Positions 1-9,262 are shown, numbered from the stretch's first letter. The stretch is 64,000 bases of DNA from JAVXGM01 sp036657395 (GCA_036657395.1 JAVXGM010000001.1:62001-126000), one strand, 5' to 3'. The notes: generated from the sequence alone by a model not told the origin. Numbers and translations: made by a program.

Positions 1-149
1 TTGCAGCACCAGAGGGAATTGAAGTATTGCAGAAAGCTCATCCAGATGTAGATATATTTATTGCAGCAAAGGATGAGAAATTAAATGAAAATGCATACAT
101 AGTACCAGGACTGGGAGATGCAGGAGACAGACTTTACGGAACAAAATAA
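1..149 (+). CDS. upp: Uracil phosphoribosyltransferase, C-terminal part
   Basis: The window opens inside this gene; 49 codons of the C-terminus remain, read in the frame that starts at base 3. The segment carries the family-typical run from AAPEGI through HPDVDIF and DEKLNE to the terminal VPGLGDAGDRL, which forms the uracil-binding end of Upp. The enzyme converts uracil and PRPP to UMP in cytoplasmic pyrimidine salvage. tyrS follows 25 bases later on the same strand. Identification is firm; the start lies outside the window. Confidence 0.93.
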   Translation, partial: AAPEGIEVLQKAHPDVDIFIAAKDEKLNENAYIVPGLGDAGDRLYGTK

Positions 150-174
150 ATTATTGATAAATTTGGAGGGAAAA

Positions 175-1437
175 ATGAACTTTATTAGAGACGATGTAAG
201 CAAGCATGACAACGTATTTGATGTGTTAAAAGAAAGAGGCTTTATCGAACAATGCACTCATGAAGAGGAGATTCACAAACTACTAGGTGAGGAAAAAATC
301 AAGTTTTATATTGGATTTGACCCAACGGCAGATTGTTTGCACATTGGCCATTTTATGCAGGTTATTATTATGATGTACATGCAGAAATATGGACACACAC
401 CAATCGTACTAGTTGGTGGCGGAACAGGCATGGTGGGAGATCCATCAGGCAGATCTGATATGCGTCAGGTTATGACTGAAAAAACAGTAATGTCAAACTG
501 CAGACGGTTTGAAGCACTTTTTGATAAATTCATTGATTTTTCAGATGATAAGGCTATGTGTGTAAATAATGCTAGCTGGCTGATGAACCTGAATTATATT
601 GATTTCATCCGTGACATCGGAAGACATTTTTCCGTAAATAATATGCTTCGTGCAGAATGTTTCAAGCAGAGAATGGAACAGGGACTCAGCTTCCTTGAAT
701 TCAACTATATGTTGATGCAGTCATATGATTTTTTGGAACTATCAAGAAGATATGATTGTAAAATGCAGTTTGGTGGAAATGATCAGTGGTCAAATATTAT
801 CAGCGGTGTGGATTTAGTAAGAAGAGAATCTGGCAAGCAGGTTTATGGAATGACTTTTTCACTTCTGACTACCAGCGAAGGAATCAAAATGGGTAAGACA
901 CAGAAGGGTGCTTTGTGGCTTGATGCTGAGAAAACTAGTCCCTATGACTTCTATCAATACTGGAGAAATGTAGAGGATGCAGATGTGAGAAAATGTTTAT
1001 CCATGCTGACATTTCTGCCTATGGAAGAGGTTGAAAGACTATCGGCACTAGAAGGAGCAGAGATTAACAAGGCAAAAGATGTTCTTGCCTTTGAAGTGAC
1101 CAGATTGGTTCATGGAGAAGCCGAGGCAAAGAAGGCGCAGGAAGGCGCAAAAGAAGCCTTTGGTGGTGGAGAAGGTGCTATGGACAATATGCCGACAACT
1201 GAGATGAAGGCCTCTGATTTTGAAGCCCCTGGCATTGGGGTGGTTAATCTGATTAAAGAGCTTGGTCTTGTATCCAGTAATGGAGATGGCTTTAGAACAA
1301 TTGAACAAGGCGGACTTACTGTTAGCGGGGAAAAAGTTACAGATAAGAAATTGTCTATTACTATAGATATGTTTGACGATGGAAAGCTCCTTATTAAAAA
1401 AGGAAAGAAAAAATTTCATGTAGTCAAAGTGGTTTAA
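175..1437 (+). CDS. tyrS: Tyrosyl-tRNA synthetase
   Basis: A 420-residue class I aminoacyl-tRNA synthetase that charges tRNA-Tyr in the cytoplasm. The HIGH-type motif is seen as HIGH within PTADCLHIGHF, and the KMSKS-type loop as IKMGKT. The C-terminal 80 residues form the usual S4-like RNA-binding domain ending in a lysine-rich tail. I place the start at the ATG at 175, which follows a strong GGAGGG ribosome-binding site; a longer reading from 118 would overlap the end of upp. No T-box leader is visible upstream, so the gene probably reads through from upp. Confidence 0.96.
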   Translation: MNFIRDDVSKHDNVFDVLKERGFIEQCTHEEEIHKLLGEEKIKFYIGFDPTADCLHIGHFMQVIIMMYMQKYGHTPIVLVGGGTGMVGDPSGRSDMRQVMTEKTVMSNCRRFEALFDKFIDFSDDKAMCVNNASWLMNLNYIDFIRDIGRHFSVNNMLRAECFKQRMEQGLSFLEFNYMLMQSYDFLELSRRYDCKMQFGGNDQWSNIISGVDLVRRESGKQVYGMTFSLLTTSEGIKMGKTQKGALWLDAEKTSPYDFYQYWRNVEDADVRKCLSMLTFLPMEEVERLSALEGAEINKAKDVLAFEVTRLVHGEAEAKKAQEGAKEAFGGGEGAMDNMPTTEMKASDFEAPGIGVVNLIKELGLVSSNGDGFRTIEQGGLTVSGEKVTDKKLSITIDMFDDGKLLIKKGKKKFHVVKVV

Positions 1438-1449
1438 GGCAGAAAACCT

Positions 1450-1478
1450 TTGACTTTACATGGAAAAGAGTGTAGACT
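1450..1478 (+). promoter_or_regulatory. Sigma-A promoter for rplM-rpsI
   Basis: TTGACT at 1450-1455 and TAGACT at 1473-1478 are separated by exactly 17 bases. Transcription would start near 1485, giving a leader of about 160 bases before rplM. Both hexamers differ only slightly from consensus. Confidence 0.7.
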
Positions 1479-1484
1479 GACTTA

Positions 1485-1645
1485 GTGTTATGCGTGTTTG
1501 CATACACTTTTGCGGAAGTAGGATGGAGTATCGTCCGGGCAACTGCAGCTAAAAAGTTTTAGTATCGCTGAAAACGATTGAGAAATCTCAGTAAGCAGAG
1601 CCGAACCAGATCTAGAGAGATCTTAGTAGGTAGAAAGGGAACAAA
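1485..1645 (+). promoter_or_regulatory. Structured 5' leader of rplM-rpsI
   Basis: About 160 untranslated bases lie between the promoter and rplM. Several hairpins can be drawn by eye: a GTGT-ATGC stem closing on GCATACAC near 1487-1511, TATCG/CGAT near 1563-1579, and AGATCT/AGATCT near 1609-1622. Ribosomal protein L13 leaders that autoregulate this operon are known in Firmicutes, so this is the likely role. I could not align it to the known L13 leader, and no uridine-rich terminator is obvious in it. The AAAGGGAACAAA ribosome-binding site of rplM lies at the end. Confidence 0.45.
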
Positions 1646-2074
1646 ATGAGTTCATTTATCGCAAAGCCTTTAGAAATAGAACGTAAATGGTACGTTGTAG
1701 ATGCAGAAGGTAAAACTCTTGGAAGAATGTCGTCAGTAATTGCTTCAATTCTTAGAGGAAAAAACAAGCCAATTTACACACCTCACGTTGACTGTGGAGA
1801 TTATGTAATTGTAATCAATGCAGAAAAGATTGAGGTAACAGGTAAAAAAAGAAAAGAGAAAATTTATAAGAGACACACTGGATATCCAGGTGGGCTTAGA
1901 GAATTAACCTTTGAAAAGTTACAAGAAAAACACCCAGAAGAAATCATTAGACATTCCATCAGAGGAATGATGCCTAATGGTAAGTTGGGAAGACAGATGT
2001 TTAAAAAGCTTAAGGTTTATGTAGGGCCGGAACACGACCATGCTGCACAACAACCAGAAGCTTTGGAAATTTAG
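1646..2074 (+). CDS. rplM: 50S ribosomal protein L13
   Basis: The 142-residue product is normal length for L13, a large-subunit protein needed early in 50S assembly. The hallmark stretches WYVVDAEGKTLGR, GKNKPIYTPHVDCGD and RGMMPNGKLGRQMFKKL are present. It forms the conserved two-gene operon with rpsI, 19 bases downstream. Expression should be set by the promoter at 1450-1478 and its leader. Confidence 0.97.
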   Translation: MSSFIAKPLEIERKWYVVDAEGKTLGRMSSVIASILRGKNKPIYTPHVDCGDYVIVINAEKIEVTGKKRKEKIYKRHTGYPGGLRELTFEKLQEKHPEEIIRHSIRGMMPNGKLGRQMFKKLKVYVGPEHDHAAQQPEALEI

Positions 2075-2093
2075 GAAAGGGAGGAATTAAACA

Positions 2094-2489
2094 ATGGCGA
2101 AAATACAATACTACGGAACAGGTAGAAGAAAATCTTCAGTTGCTAGAGTGAGATTGATCCCTGGAAACGGAAACATCACTGTAAATAGCAAACCACTTGA
2201 TGACTACATTGCAATGGAAATCGTTAAGAGAGAAGTAAAAAGACCTTTTGAGGTTGCAGGCTGCGAAGGTAAGTTTGACGTAATCGCAACAGTTAAGGGC
2301 GGCGGCTATACAGGTCAGGCCGGAGCACTTAGACATGGTATTTCAAGGGCACTTTGTGTAGCTGATAAGGATGCTTATAGAGCATTATTGAAAGCTGCTG
2401 GATTCTTGACAAGAGATTCCAGAATGAAGGAAAGAAAGAAATATGGTCTTAAAAAGGCGAGAAGAGCTTCACAGTTCTCAAAACGTTAG
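2094..2489 (+). CDS. rpsI: 30S ribosomal protein S9
   Basis: The 131-residue product is normal length for S9. It begins with the typical YGTGRRKSSVARV motif and ends in the basic tail RRASQFSKR, whose last residues reach the ribosomal P site and touch tRNA. It is the second gene of the rplM operon, with a GGAGGAATT ribosome-binding site. A strong terminator follows at 2537-2571. Confidence 0.97.
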   Translation: MAKIQYYGTGRRKSSVARVRLIPGNGNITVNSKPLDDYIAMEIVKREVKRPFEVAGCEGKFDVIATVKGGGYTGQAGALRHGISRALCVADKDAYRALLKAAGFLTRDSRMKERKKYGLKKARRASQFSKR

Positions 2490-2536
2490 GATATATTACA
2501 TCTCAAGTAAGAGGTACTACAATCCAAGACAAATTC

Positions 2537-2571
2537 AAAACCTCTCAGGAATATTTCCTGGGAGGTTTTTT
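2537..2571 (+). terminator. Rho-independent terminator after rpsI
   Basis: A stem pairs CCTCTCAGGAA with TTCCTGGGAGG around a TAT loop, preceded by AAAA and followed by a run of T residues. It closes the rplM-rpsI operon. Confidence 0.9.
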
Positions 2572-2615
2572 AGATGTATGTTTAGCATGGACGCAATCTT
2601 AAGGAGAAAGGATAA

Positions 2616-2870
2616 ATGAAGAAAGTAGTAGGGCAAAAAAAACTAGCTAAAAGACAGGCGATCATATGGATTTTATTAATTATGGGATTTTGTGCAGTGG
2701 AGTTTCCTGGGATTTTATTTGTAAAAGACAGGGTATATCCGTTTATCTTTGGAATGCCATTTATCTATGGTTATGTAGTCTGTTGCTGGGTTTACTTTTG
2801 TGGAGTTCTTTTTTATGCGTATAAGACAAGGTGGGGGAAAAAACCATTTATTTCAAAAAGGATTGATTAA
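2616..2870 (+). CDS. DUF3311-like small membrane protein
   Basis: An 84-residue protein with two predicted membrane helices (about residues 15-37 and 48-68). The PFIFGMPFIYGY stretch before the second helix resembles DUF3311 proteins, which usually sit directly upstream of sodium:solute symporters as small partner proteins. Here the nearest symporter starts at 5372, and a leftward two-component system lies between, so the usual pairing is broken. The ribosome-binding site is AAGGAG. The 3' end overlaps the end of the convergent response regulator gene by 23 bases. Confidence 0.6.
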   Translation: MKKVVGQKKLAKRQAIIWILLIMGFCAVEFPGILFVKDRVYPFIFGMPFIYGYVVCCWVYFCGVLFYAYKTRWGKKPFISKRID

Positions 2871-3558
2871 ATTTATATCCTACGCCTCGTACGCTGATGA
2901 TATATTTTCGGTCATCACTGTCTAGCTTTTTGCGCAAAGTACTAATGTAGACCATTACTGTCTTTGTATCGTTCTCCATACAGTTGGTTTTCCATATTGA
3001 TTCGAATATTTGGTTAGCTGAAAATACTTTTCTTGGATTCTCAATTAAAAGCCTTAAAATTTCAAATTCTTTGGTAGTCAGGCTGACTTGGTTGCCATCG
3101 ACTAAAAGTTCGTGGATGTCAAAATCTACAGTCAGCCCTTCAAGCTCATAAAGACTGCCAGGACGGACAAAATCAAACTCTGCGTTCATTTGATTGAGCC
3201 GTCTGAGATGAGCCTTGATTCGGGCAATCAGCTCTCCAGGCATAAATGGCTTTGTCATGTAATCGTCTCCACCGGAAGACAAGGCAATAATCTTATCAAT
3301 TTCTTGAGTTTTACAGCTTAAAAAGATAATTGGCGCATTGCTTAATTTGCGAATTTCAAGGCATAAAGAAGGTCCGTCCATATCAGGGAGCATAATGTCT
3401 AGAATAATCAGATCTGGGTTTTGTGTACGAGCCATATGAAGCCCTTCACGACCGTTATAGGCTGATAAAGGGACAAATTGTTCATTGGATAAATAAGAGC
3501 TAATCAGCTTGTTAATTTCTTTTTCATCATCAATAATTAGAATTTTTTTTTGAGTCAT
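2848..3558 (-). CDS. OmpR/PhoB-family response regulator
   Basis: A 236-residue DNA-binding response regulator. The receiver domain (about 5-118) has the acidic pair in LIIDDEKE, the phosphoacceptor Asp in IILDIMLPDMDG and the Lys in TKPF. The winged-helix output domain (about 135-232) ends with RGVGYKF, typical of the OmpR class. I prefer the second ATG (3558), which lies six bases after GGAGG; the first ATG at 3561 is only three bases away. It overlaps the end of the histidine kinase gene at 3530, so the two are translationally coupled and surely form a pair. Confidence 0.92.
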   Translation of the reverse strand: MTQKKILIIDDEKEINKLISSYLSNEQFVPLSAYNGREGLHMARTQNPDLIILDIMLPDMDGPSLCLEIRKLSNAPIIFLSCKTQEIDKIIALSSGGDDYMTKPFMPGELIARIKAHLRRLNQMNAEFDFVRPGSLYELEGLTVDFDIHELLVDGNQVSLTTKEFEILRLLIENPRKVFSANQIFESIWKTNCMENDTKTVMVYISTLRKKLDSDDRKYIISVRGVGYKFNQSFLK

Positions 3559-5257
3559 CATGAGCCTCCTTAAATAATGGAATAGTAAAAGTAAAAGTTG
3601 TATGATTTTCTATGCTTTGGGCAGTAATATCACCATTATGTGCGTTTATGATTTCCTTGGAAATTGTAAGGCCTAGGCCCCTCCCGGAAGCCATATTTTT
3701 ATTGTCGGTAACTCTGTAAAATCTGTCAAACACATGGGGAAGTTCTTTTTCATCAATGGGTTTTCCCCAGTTGGTGATACTGACGGAGTAGGTCTGATCA
3801 TCTTTGTTAATGAGGAATGAAATCTGTAAGTGGGAATCGTTGCCAGAGTATTTCATGGCATTACTTAAAATATTGGTAAAGACTTGGTTGATTCGTTCTT
3901 GATCCGCTACAATCCAAGCTTGTTTTGTTTCCGCTTTCTCCCATTTTATCTCTGCATGATGGTTGCGCAGATCAATAAGATGTTCACGAAGGAGAGAATC
4001 AGTTAGTTCGAAGGCCGTAAAAGTCATAAAATCAAAGGAGAATTGATTGGTTTCCAGTTTTGACAGCTGATCCAGATCATCAATAAGTTTTTTTAATAAT
4101 AGGGTTTTACTTGTGATAATTTTCATGGCTTCTTTTCGATCCTCATCTTTGGTTAAGATTCCATCACTAAGTGCGGTGAGATAGCCAGCCATAGAAGTGA
4201 CAGGAGTTCTCAGCTCGTGAGAAATATAGGAGAGTAGAAGATCACGGGATTGTTTAGCATTAATCTGTTCTAATTGGGCGGATTTCATTTCTGTAATATC
4301 TCGGAGAATTCCTTCCACAGCTATGGGGGATTGGAAGTTGTCATAAATAATCGAGGAATTGATTTCCCCCCAAAAAATGTCTCCATTCTTTTTTACTAAC
4401 TCAAAGATATTGCCTCCAGATTGCTCTATATGACCGTTAAAAACATCTTGGATTTCATCGATGTATACAGGCTTGACAAGGGTAATGTACATACGAGGAT
4501 TCTCATAAAATTGAGAAGGGTTATACCCTGTCAGCTGTACAACCGAGGGAGATACGTATTCAAATGATTGATAAGGTTTCAACTTGTAATAAAAAATAGC
4601 ATCAGAAGCATTTTCTACGACAGTTTTGTATAAATGTTCTGTTAGATCAAGAGCTTTTCGAGTGTATTGAATGTAAAGGGTCAAGATACAGAAGTTTAGT
4701 AGACTGGACAAAATAATTTCCGAAAAGTATAGATTGAAAACGGGTACATAGTATAATTCTGCTAGGGAAAAAAAGGATTTGCCCATACCCCATATAAAGA
4801 AAACGACTAGTGAAATGACTTTTTCCATAGGAGAAATCGTCCAATATTTAAAAATATAATAGCAAATGGATAAGGTGATTCCTATTTGAAAGAGGCTGAT
4901 TGGCAGGTAGAAAGAAAGCAAAGCAACCCGATAAACAGCGCAGATACTAGCGAGTAAAACCATATACAAGGAAAACCGGTACCAGTAAGTGGCAATCTGG
5001 ATATGTATAAAAGCTAGCGTACCTAAAAGAAGAAAGAGAATGTTTAACATATCTGCGATTTTTCTGATTTCAAGTAAGTAGTTGCTATCAGTCTGGATAA
5101 AGAGGACCAGGCAAAACAGACTGAAAGAGTAGGCTACCCATGAGAGTCCCCAAAATTTGATAAAACCCTCTTGATGTTTAGAAAACATATAAAAATATGC
5201 TAGAGCAACAATAAAAGTGATAAGAGTAAATACTTGTAATACACTAAAATACACCAT
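3530..5257 (-). CDS. Membrane histidine kinase with PAS domain
   Basis: A sensor kinase of about 575 residues. The first 220 residues contain roughly seven hydrophobic helices (a 7TM-type sensor), followed by a PAS domain (about 215-335). The catalytic core has the H box SYISHELRTPV, the N box around INQVFTNILSNAMKY, and the G box GRGLGLTIS. I choose the ATG at 5257, with GGAG 11 bases upstream; an upstream start at 5308 adds a basic 17-residue lead. Divergence from the symporter at 5372 suggests that transporter as a target, but the signal is not evident. Confidence 0.88.
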   Translation of the reverse strand: MVYFSVLQVFTLITFIVALAYFYMFSKHQEGFIKFWGLSWVAYSFSLFCLVLFIQTDSNYLLEIRKIADMLNILFLLLGTLAFIHIQIATYWYRFSLYMVLLASICAVYRVALLSFYLPISLFQIGITLSICYYIFKYWTISPMEKVISLVVFFIWGMGKSFFSLAELYYVPVFNLYFSEIILSSLLNFCILTLYIQYTRKALDLTEHLYKTVVENASDAIFYYKLKPYQSFEYVSPSVVQLTGYNPSQFYENPRMYITLVKPVYIDEIQDVFNGHIEQSGGNIFELVKKNGDIFWGEINSSIIYDNFQSPIAVEGILRDITEMKSAQLEQINAKQSRDLLLSYISHELRTPVTSMAGYLTALSDGILTKDEDRKEAMKIITSKTLLLKKLIDDLDQLSKLETNQFSFDFMTFTAFELTDSLLREHLIDLRNHHAEIKWEKAETKQAWIVADQERINQVFTNILSNAMKYSGNDSHLQISFLINKDDQTYSVSITNWGKPIDEKELPHVFDRFYRVTDNKNMASGRGLGLTISKEIINAHNGDITAQSIENHTTFTFTIPLFKEAHDDSKKNSNY

Positions 5258-5371
5258 TTTACGCTTTGCTCCTTTCAAACATAGACACCAAATATGAATA
5301 AAATCCATTATCTTTATTATAGAACATATTTATGATAGAATAAAGGCAATTTTAGGGAAGGGGGATTTGCT

Positions 5372-6841
5372 TTGCCAGTCAATTCAATGGTTATTTTACT
5401 TGTTTGCATTTTTGCATTTATTCCTCTTTTAATAGCTGAGTTTGCTAGGGTAAAAGCCAGACCCACTGTAAGTGATTTCTTTTTGCAGGGAAGAGGATTA
5501 AATACTTTTTCAATGTATGCGACTGTTTTTGCTACGTGGATGAGTGCATTTGCATTTATGGGGGCAATTTCATACTTTTATGAACAGGGTCCTATTTATA
5601 TGACGACAGTAGGTTGGGATGCCTTATTTGCAATTCTATTTTATCTGATAGGCAGAAGAATCTGGTTTTATGGGAAAAGGCGGGAGTATATTACTCCTAC
5701 AGATTTTTTTAATGACATTTACAATTCAAAGCATTTAAATATAATTGTAACTACGGTTACAATTATATTTACACTACTCTATATTCAGCTGCAGATGGTA
5801 GGCGGCTTGATTTTAATACAGGTTGCTAGCAGAGGGGCTATTTCATGGCAGGTTAGCGGCTTGATTTTCTTTGCCATTCTAATTGTTTATCTTTGGGCCG
5901 GTGGACTGCGGGCTGTAGCGTTAACGGATATGTTTTATGGGCTTTTAATTGTTGTGACAATTTTAAGTTCAGGAATTTTTCTTATGAAAACTGCTGGAGG
6001 CATGGAGTATATGTTTTCTCAGGTGATTAATGATAATGTGAATAATGTGACATTACAAGGACCGGAAGGAAGTCACAGGACTGGTCTATGGTTATCCTTG
6101 TTTGTTATAGTTCCTGTAGGAGCCTTCATGGGACCCCAAATGTGGATTAGAAATTATGGAGCAAAATCCGTAAGAAATTTTGAGTTGCTGCCTTTGTTGC
6201 TGTGCCTCTCTTCTATAATTTGTATTGGAACGTTGTTTGCGGGGAGTGCAGGCATTCTCCTCAATGAACAGGAGGTGGCGGAAGATACGTTAATCGCTTC
6301 ATTGATGTTGCAGTATGGGAATCCCTTATTCTGTGCATTTGTGTTCGTTGGCATTGCTGCTGCTATTTTTTCTACAGCTAATTCGCAGATTCATGCACTT
6401 TCGGCCATTTATACCATAGATATTTATAAGCGATATATGAATCCTAAGGTGACAGAGAGGAGCCTGTTGTCCATTGGTAAGTGGTCAGTGGCGGTGATTT
6501 CTATATTTGCCTATTTATTATTGCTGATTATTCCTAGAAACATTTTTGATATGGGTATTTTAGCTATGGGAGGTATGGGGCAGCTGATTATTCCTGTTTT
6601 AGGTGCTCTTTTTTGGAAAAAATCTTCTTCAAAAGGGGCAGTAACAGGACTCATAGCTGGACTGGCAGTGCTTTTTTTGCTGGAGGGTATGACAGTCATG
6701 GATACCAGTTATTGTGCCATTAGTGGCTTGATTTGTAATGGTATTGTCTTTGTCATTGTGAGCTATCTCACAAAGGAAAGAGGGATGACTGAAAGAAAGA
6801 TTGAAGAATACAAAGAGGAGTTTTCCAAGGAGCACATTTAA
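5372..6841 (+). CDS. Sodium:solute symporter family protein
   Basis: A 489-residue integral membrane protein of the SSS family (LeuT-fold sodium symporters), with about 13 predicted helices. Features include ATWMSAFAFMGAISYFYEQG near the first sodium-site helix, YLWAGGLRAVALTDMFYG in the conserved helix 5-6 region, and an AAAIFSTANSQIHALSAIYTIDIYKRY segment like that of PutP/SGLT proteins. The start is a TTG seven bases after GGGGG; an ATG at 5387 is the alternative. Substrate cannot be read from sequence; organic or amino acids are typical. It diverges from the two-component system at 2848-5257. Confidence 0.85.
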   Translation: MPVNSMVILLVCIFAFIPLLIAEFARVKARPTVSDFFLQGRGLNTFSMYATVFATWMSAFAFMGAISYFYEQGPIYMTTVGWDALFAILFYLIGRRIWFYGKRREYITPTDFFNDIYNSKHLNIIVTTVTIIFTLLYIQLQMVGGLILIQVASRGAISWQVSGLIFFAILIVYLWAGGLRAVALTDMFYGLLIVVTILSSGIFLMKTAGGMEYMFSQVINDNVNNVTLQGPEGSHRTGLWLSLFVIVPVGAFMGPQMWIRNYGAKSVRNFELLPLLLCLSSIICIGTLFAGSAGILLNEQEVAEDTLIASLMLQYGNPLFCAFVFVGIAAAIFSTANSQIHALSAIYTIDIYKRYMNPKVTERSLLSIGKWSVAVISIFAYLLLLIIPRNIFDMGILAMGGMGQLIIPVLGALFWKKSSSKGAVTGLIAGLAVLFLLEGMTVMDTSYCAISGLICNGIVFVIVSYLTKERGMTERKIEEYKEEFSKEHI

Positions 6842-6979
6842 AATTAAGTTAAAAGAAACCTTAAACAAACTCTAAATTTAGATTAAATAACGGAGAAAAG
6901 CTTGTCGAATTATCTGAAAACTCTTACAATAAAGGCATTACATATTAATGCTATATTGTTTTGAGAGGAGGAGTGTTTT

Positions 6980-7153
6980 ATGACTATCATTGGTATGCCT
7001 ATGGTTTCGTTTCTGGCATTTTTAAGCTGGCCTTTTATTTTTACTATTGCGGCCATTATAATATACATCATAATGGCTAGACAAGATGCCAAGATAGATG
7101 ATTCAGAGTTTGGAGAATCAGTGAATGAACAAAAGGGAGGTGCTGGGAAATGA
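6980..7153 (+). CDS. Small symporter accessory membrane protein
   Basis: A 57-residue protein, too short for most gene callers. It starts at an ATG after a strong GAGGAGGAG ribosome-binding site and ends in an ATGA overlap with the symporter at 7150, so the two are translationally coupled. It has one hydrophobic helix (about residues 8-34, with LSWPFIFTIAAIIIYIIMA) followed by an acidic, soluble tail beginning ARQDAKIDD. Small single-helix partners upstream of SSS symporters are known in Firmicutes; this is my inference for the role. Confidence 0.72.
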   Translation: MTIIGMPMVSFLAFLSWPFIFTIAAIIIYIIMARQDAKIDDSEFGESVNEQKGGAGK

Positions 7154-8754
7154 GAATTGAAGTCGTTGTTTTGGTTTGTTATTTCATCGGCATGATCAGT
7201 ATGGGCATTTTCTGGAACAAACGTGCAAAGAATTCTGAAGACTATATGCTTGGTGGGCGCTCCATGGGGCCTCTTGTTACAGCTTTGACACTGCAGACTA
7301 CCGCCATGAGCGGATATATGTTTATGGGTGGACCTGCTCTAGCGTATCAAATCGGTTGGTTTGCCGTATTCTATGCGGTAGGCGATGCAGGAGGAGGTTT
7401 AGTTAATGTTAGCATTTTAGGAAGAAGAATGAGAAGGCTGTCACAACTTCTTGACAGTATTTCACCTATTGAATATTTGGAAAAGCGATATGAATCTATT
7501 CCAGTTAAGGTAATCGCTTGTATTATTGCAGTATTTGGCCTGTCTGGTTATGTGCTGGCTCAGTTCTTATCTGCAGGAAAGACTTTAGTAAGTCTGTTTG
7601 ATTTCCCATTTGCACCTGGTTTGATTATCGGTGTGACGGTTATCCTGATTTACACTTTTGTTGGTGGTTATTTTGCAGTTGCATGGACAGATGTTATCCA
7701 AGGGTTCATCATGATCAGTGCACTGATTGCGGTTTTGATTTTGTCTCTAATCGAAGTCGGCGGATTTACAGGTTTGAATGATAAACTGGCAGCAATTGAT
7801 CCTACCTATCTGAGTGTTTGGGGAAAAGGCGAACAATATCAAGGTGCCTATGGGGTTATTGCTGGCGCTATTTTGATTTATCTCATTGGGTATATGGGAC
7901 TGCCTCACTGTGTTAATAAGCATATGGCTATGGAAAGTCCAAAGGCGGCAAAAAAGACGGTTGTATACGCTACTGTGTGGACTCAGCTGTTCTGCTTTAC
8001 TCCATATATCCTAGGGCTTTGCGGAATCTTGTTGGTTCCAGGTCTAGTTGCCGGAGGAGATGCAGCGCATGACGTTGAACTTGTTATTCCAAAGCTGGCT
8101 AATATGATGTTCCCGGGTGTTGTTGCGGCTGTAGTACTTACGGCAATTATGTCTGCAATCATGAGTACAGTAGCGGCATTGCTACTTCTCATTGGAACCC
8201 TTGTATCTATAGATTTCTATAAGAGATGGAAAAATCCACAGGCTACAGACAAGAAGGTAGTATTTATTTCCAGAGCAACAATTATTGTTGTAGGAATTGT
8301 GGGAATCATTATTGCAATTATACAGCCACCGGCGGTATTTGGGCTGGTTGTATTTGCTTTTGGAGTTATGGCTTCGGCATTTTTGCCAAGTTATGTTTGT
8401 GCTATTTGGTGGAAAAAAGCCAATGCCACAGGTTCTTGCGCATCAATGATATTAGGCGGCGGAACTGCCTTTGTGTGGACTGCCTGCGATTTGGAAATGG
8501 CTACAGCGGTTCATCCATTCTTAGCTGGCGTAGCAGTATCCTGGCTTGCTATGATCATTGGAAGCCAGTTTGGTAAACCTACTAGTAAAGAGATGTGCGA
8601 CATAGTAGATAGAGCTGCAGGAACCAAGGCAAAAGTCCCTCCAAAACTTCAAGCGGCTACATCAAAACATCTTAATGGAGAAAATCAAGCTGTATCACAG
8701 TTTGTATTTGCAAGAAAAGCTACAGTAAACAGGAGTTTTGAATTATCATGCTAA
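7150..8754 (+). CDS. Sodium:solute symporter, proline/pantothenate-permease-like
   Basis: A 534-residue SSS family transporter with about 13 helices. It shows NSEDYMLGGRSMG, the QTTAMSGYMFMGGPALAYQIG stretch near the substrate site, TFVGGYFAVAWTDVIQG in the PutP signature region, and an AIMSAIMSTVAALLLLIGTLVSIDFYKRW segment. The closest well-known relatives are proline (PutP) and pantothenate (PanF) permeases, but substrate cannot be assigned. A hydrophilic tail of about 60 residues ends the protein. It is coupled to the small gene upstream and overlaps the gene at 8748. Confidence 0.86.
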   Translation: MRIEVVVLVCYFIGMISMGIFWNKRAKNSEDYMLGGRSMGPLVTALTLQTTAMSGYMFMGGPALAYQIGWFAVFYAVGDAGGGLVNVSILGRRMRRLSQLLDSISPIEYLEKRYESIPVKVIACIIAVFGLSGYVLAQFLSAGKTLVSLFDFPFAPGLIIGVTVILIYTFVGGYFAVAWTDVIQGFIMISALIAVLILSLIEVGGFTGLNDKLAAIDPTYLSVWGKGEQYQGAYGVIAGAILIYLIGYMGLPHCVNKHMAMESPKAAKKTVVYATVWTQLFCFTPYILGLCGILLVPGLVAGGDAAHDVELVIPKLANMMFPGVVAAVVLTAIMSAIMSTVAALLLLIGTLVSIDFYKRWKNPQATDKKVVFISRATIIVVGIVGIIIAIIQPPAVFGLVVFAFGVMASAFLPSYVCAIWWKKANATGSCASMILGGGTAFVWTACDLEMATAVHPFLAGVAVSWLAMIIGSQFGKPTSKEMCDIVDRAAGTKAKVPPKLQAATSKHLNGENQAVSQFVFARKATVNRSFELSC

Positions 8755-9260
8755 AGGTTAAACTCGTCAGAGGAGGATACTCACCGGACGAGGCAAAAAG
8801 TATTTTAATAAATTGTGATCGTAAAATAATGATTCAGCATATTGATACTGTTTATTATCCGTATATTAGATTCAGATATTCTGTAGCTGTGGGAAAGAGT
8901 GTTTGGAGTAAATTGACTAAGCTTTCGGACTGTATTATTGATTTAGTAACAGGAACGGCAGCAGAGGGACGTGGAATTCCAGATTTTGAAGAAAAAATGA
9001 TCGATGAACAAGATGCACTGGGTATTTGCGTTTCCAAAGACCAATGCTATAAAATCGGACACGATTTCACTTTAAAACTTTACTTAAACAAGGCGAAACT
9101 GCTCCATACACCAAAGCTGGAAATTATAGAAGAGGACAGGTTTTATAAAATGTTCTACGTGGTTCAGTGTAAAGATAATGATGATCTATACTATTATGTG
9201 ATGGTAGATGGGATTGAAGGGAATATTTCAATATTGGACGAGAAGAAGGATGAAAATTAA
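8748..9260 (+). CDS. Hypothetical soluble protein in symporter operon
   Basis: A 170-residue protein of unknown function without signal peptide or membrane helix. The composition is mixed alpha/beta, with repeated YYPYIRFRYSVA- and DDLYYYVMVDG-type strands. Its ATG overlaps the stop of the symporter at 7150 and the next gene follows three bases later, so it belongs to a tightly coupled operon and may support or regulate the transporter. I recognise no domain. Confidence 0.6.
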   Translation: MLKVKLVRGGYSPDEAKSILINCDRKIMIQHIDTVYYPYIRFRYSVAVGKSVWSKLTKLSDCIIDLVTGTAAEGRGIPDFEEKMIDEQDALGICVSKDQCYKIGHDFTLKLYLNKAKLLHTPKLEIIEEDRFYKMFYVVQCKDNDDLYYYVMVDGIEGNISILDEKKDEN

Positions 9261-9262
9261 TT

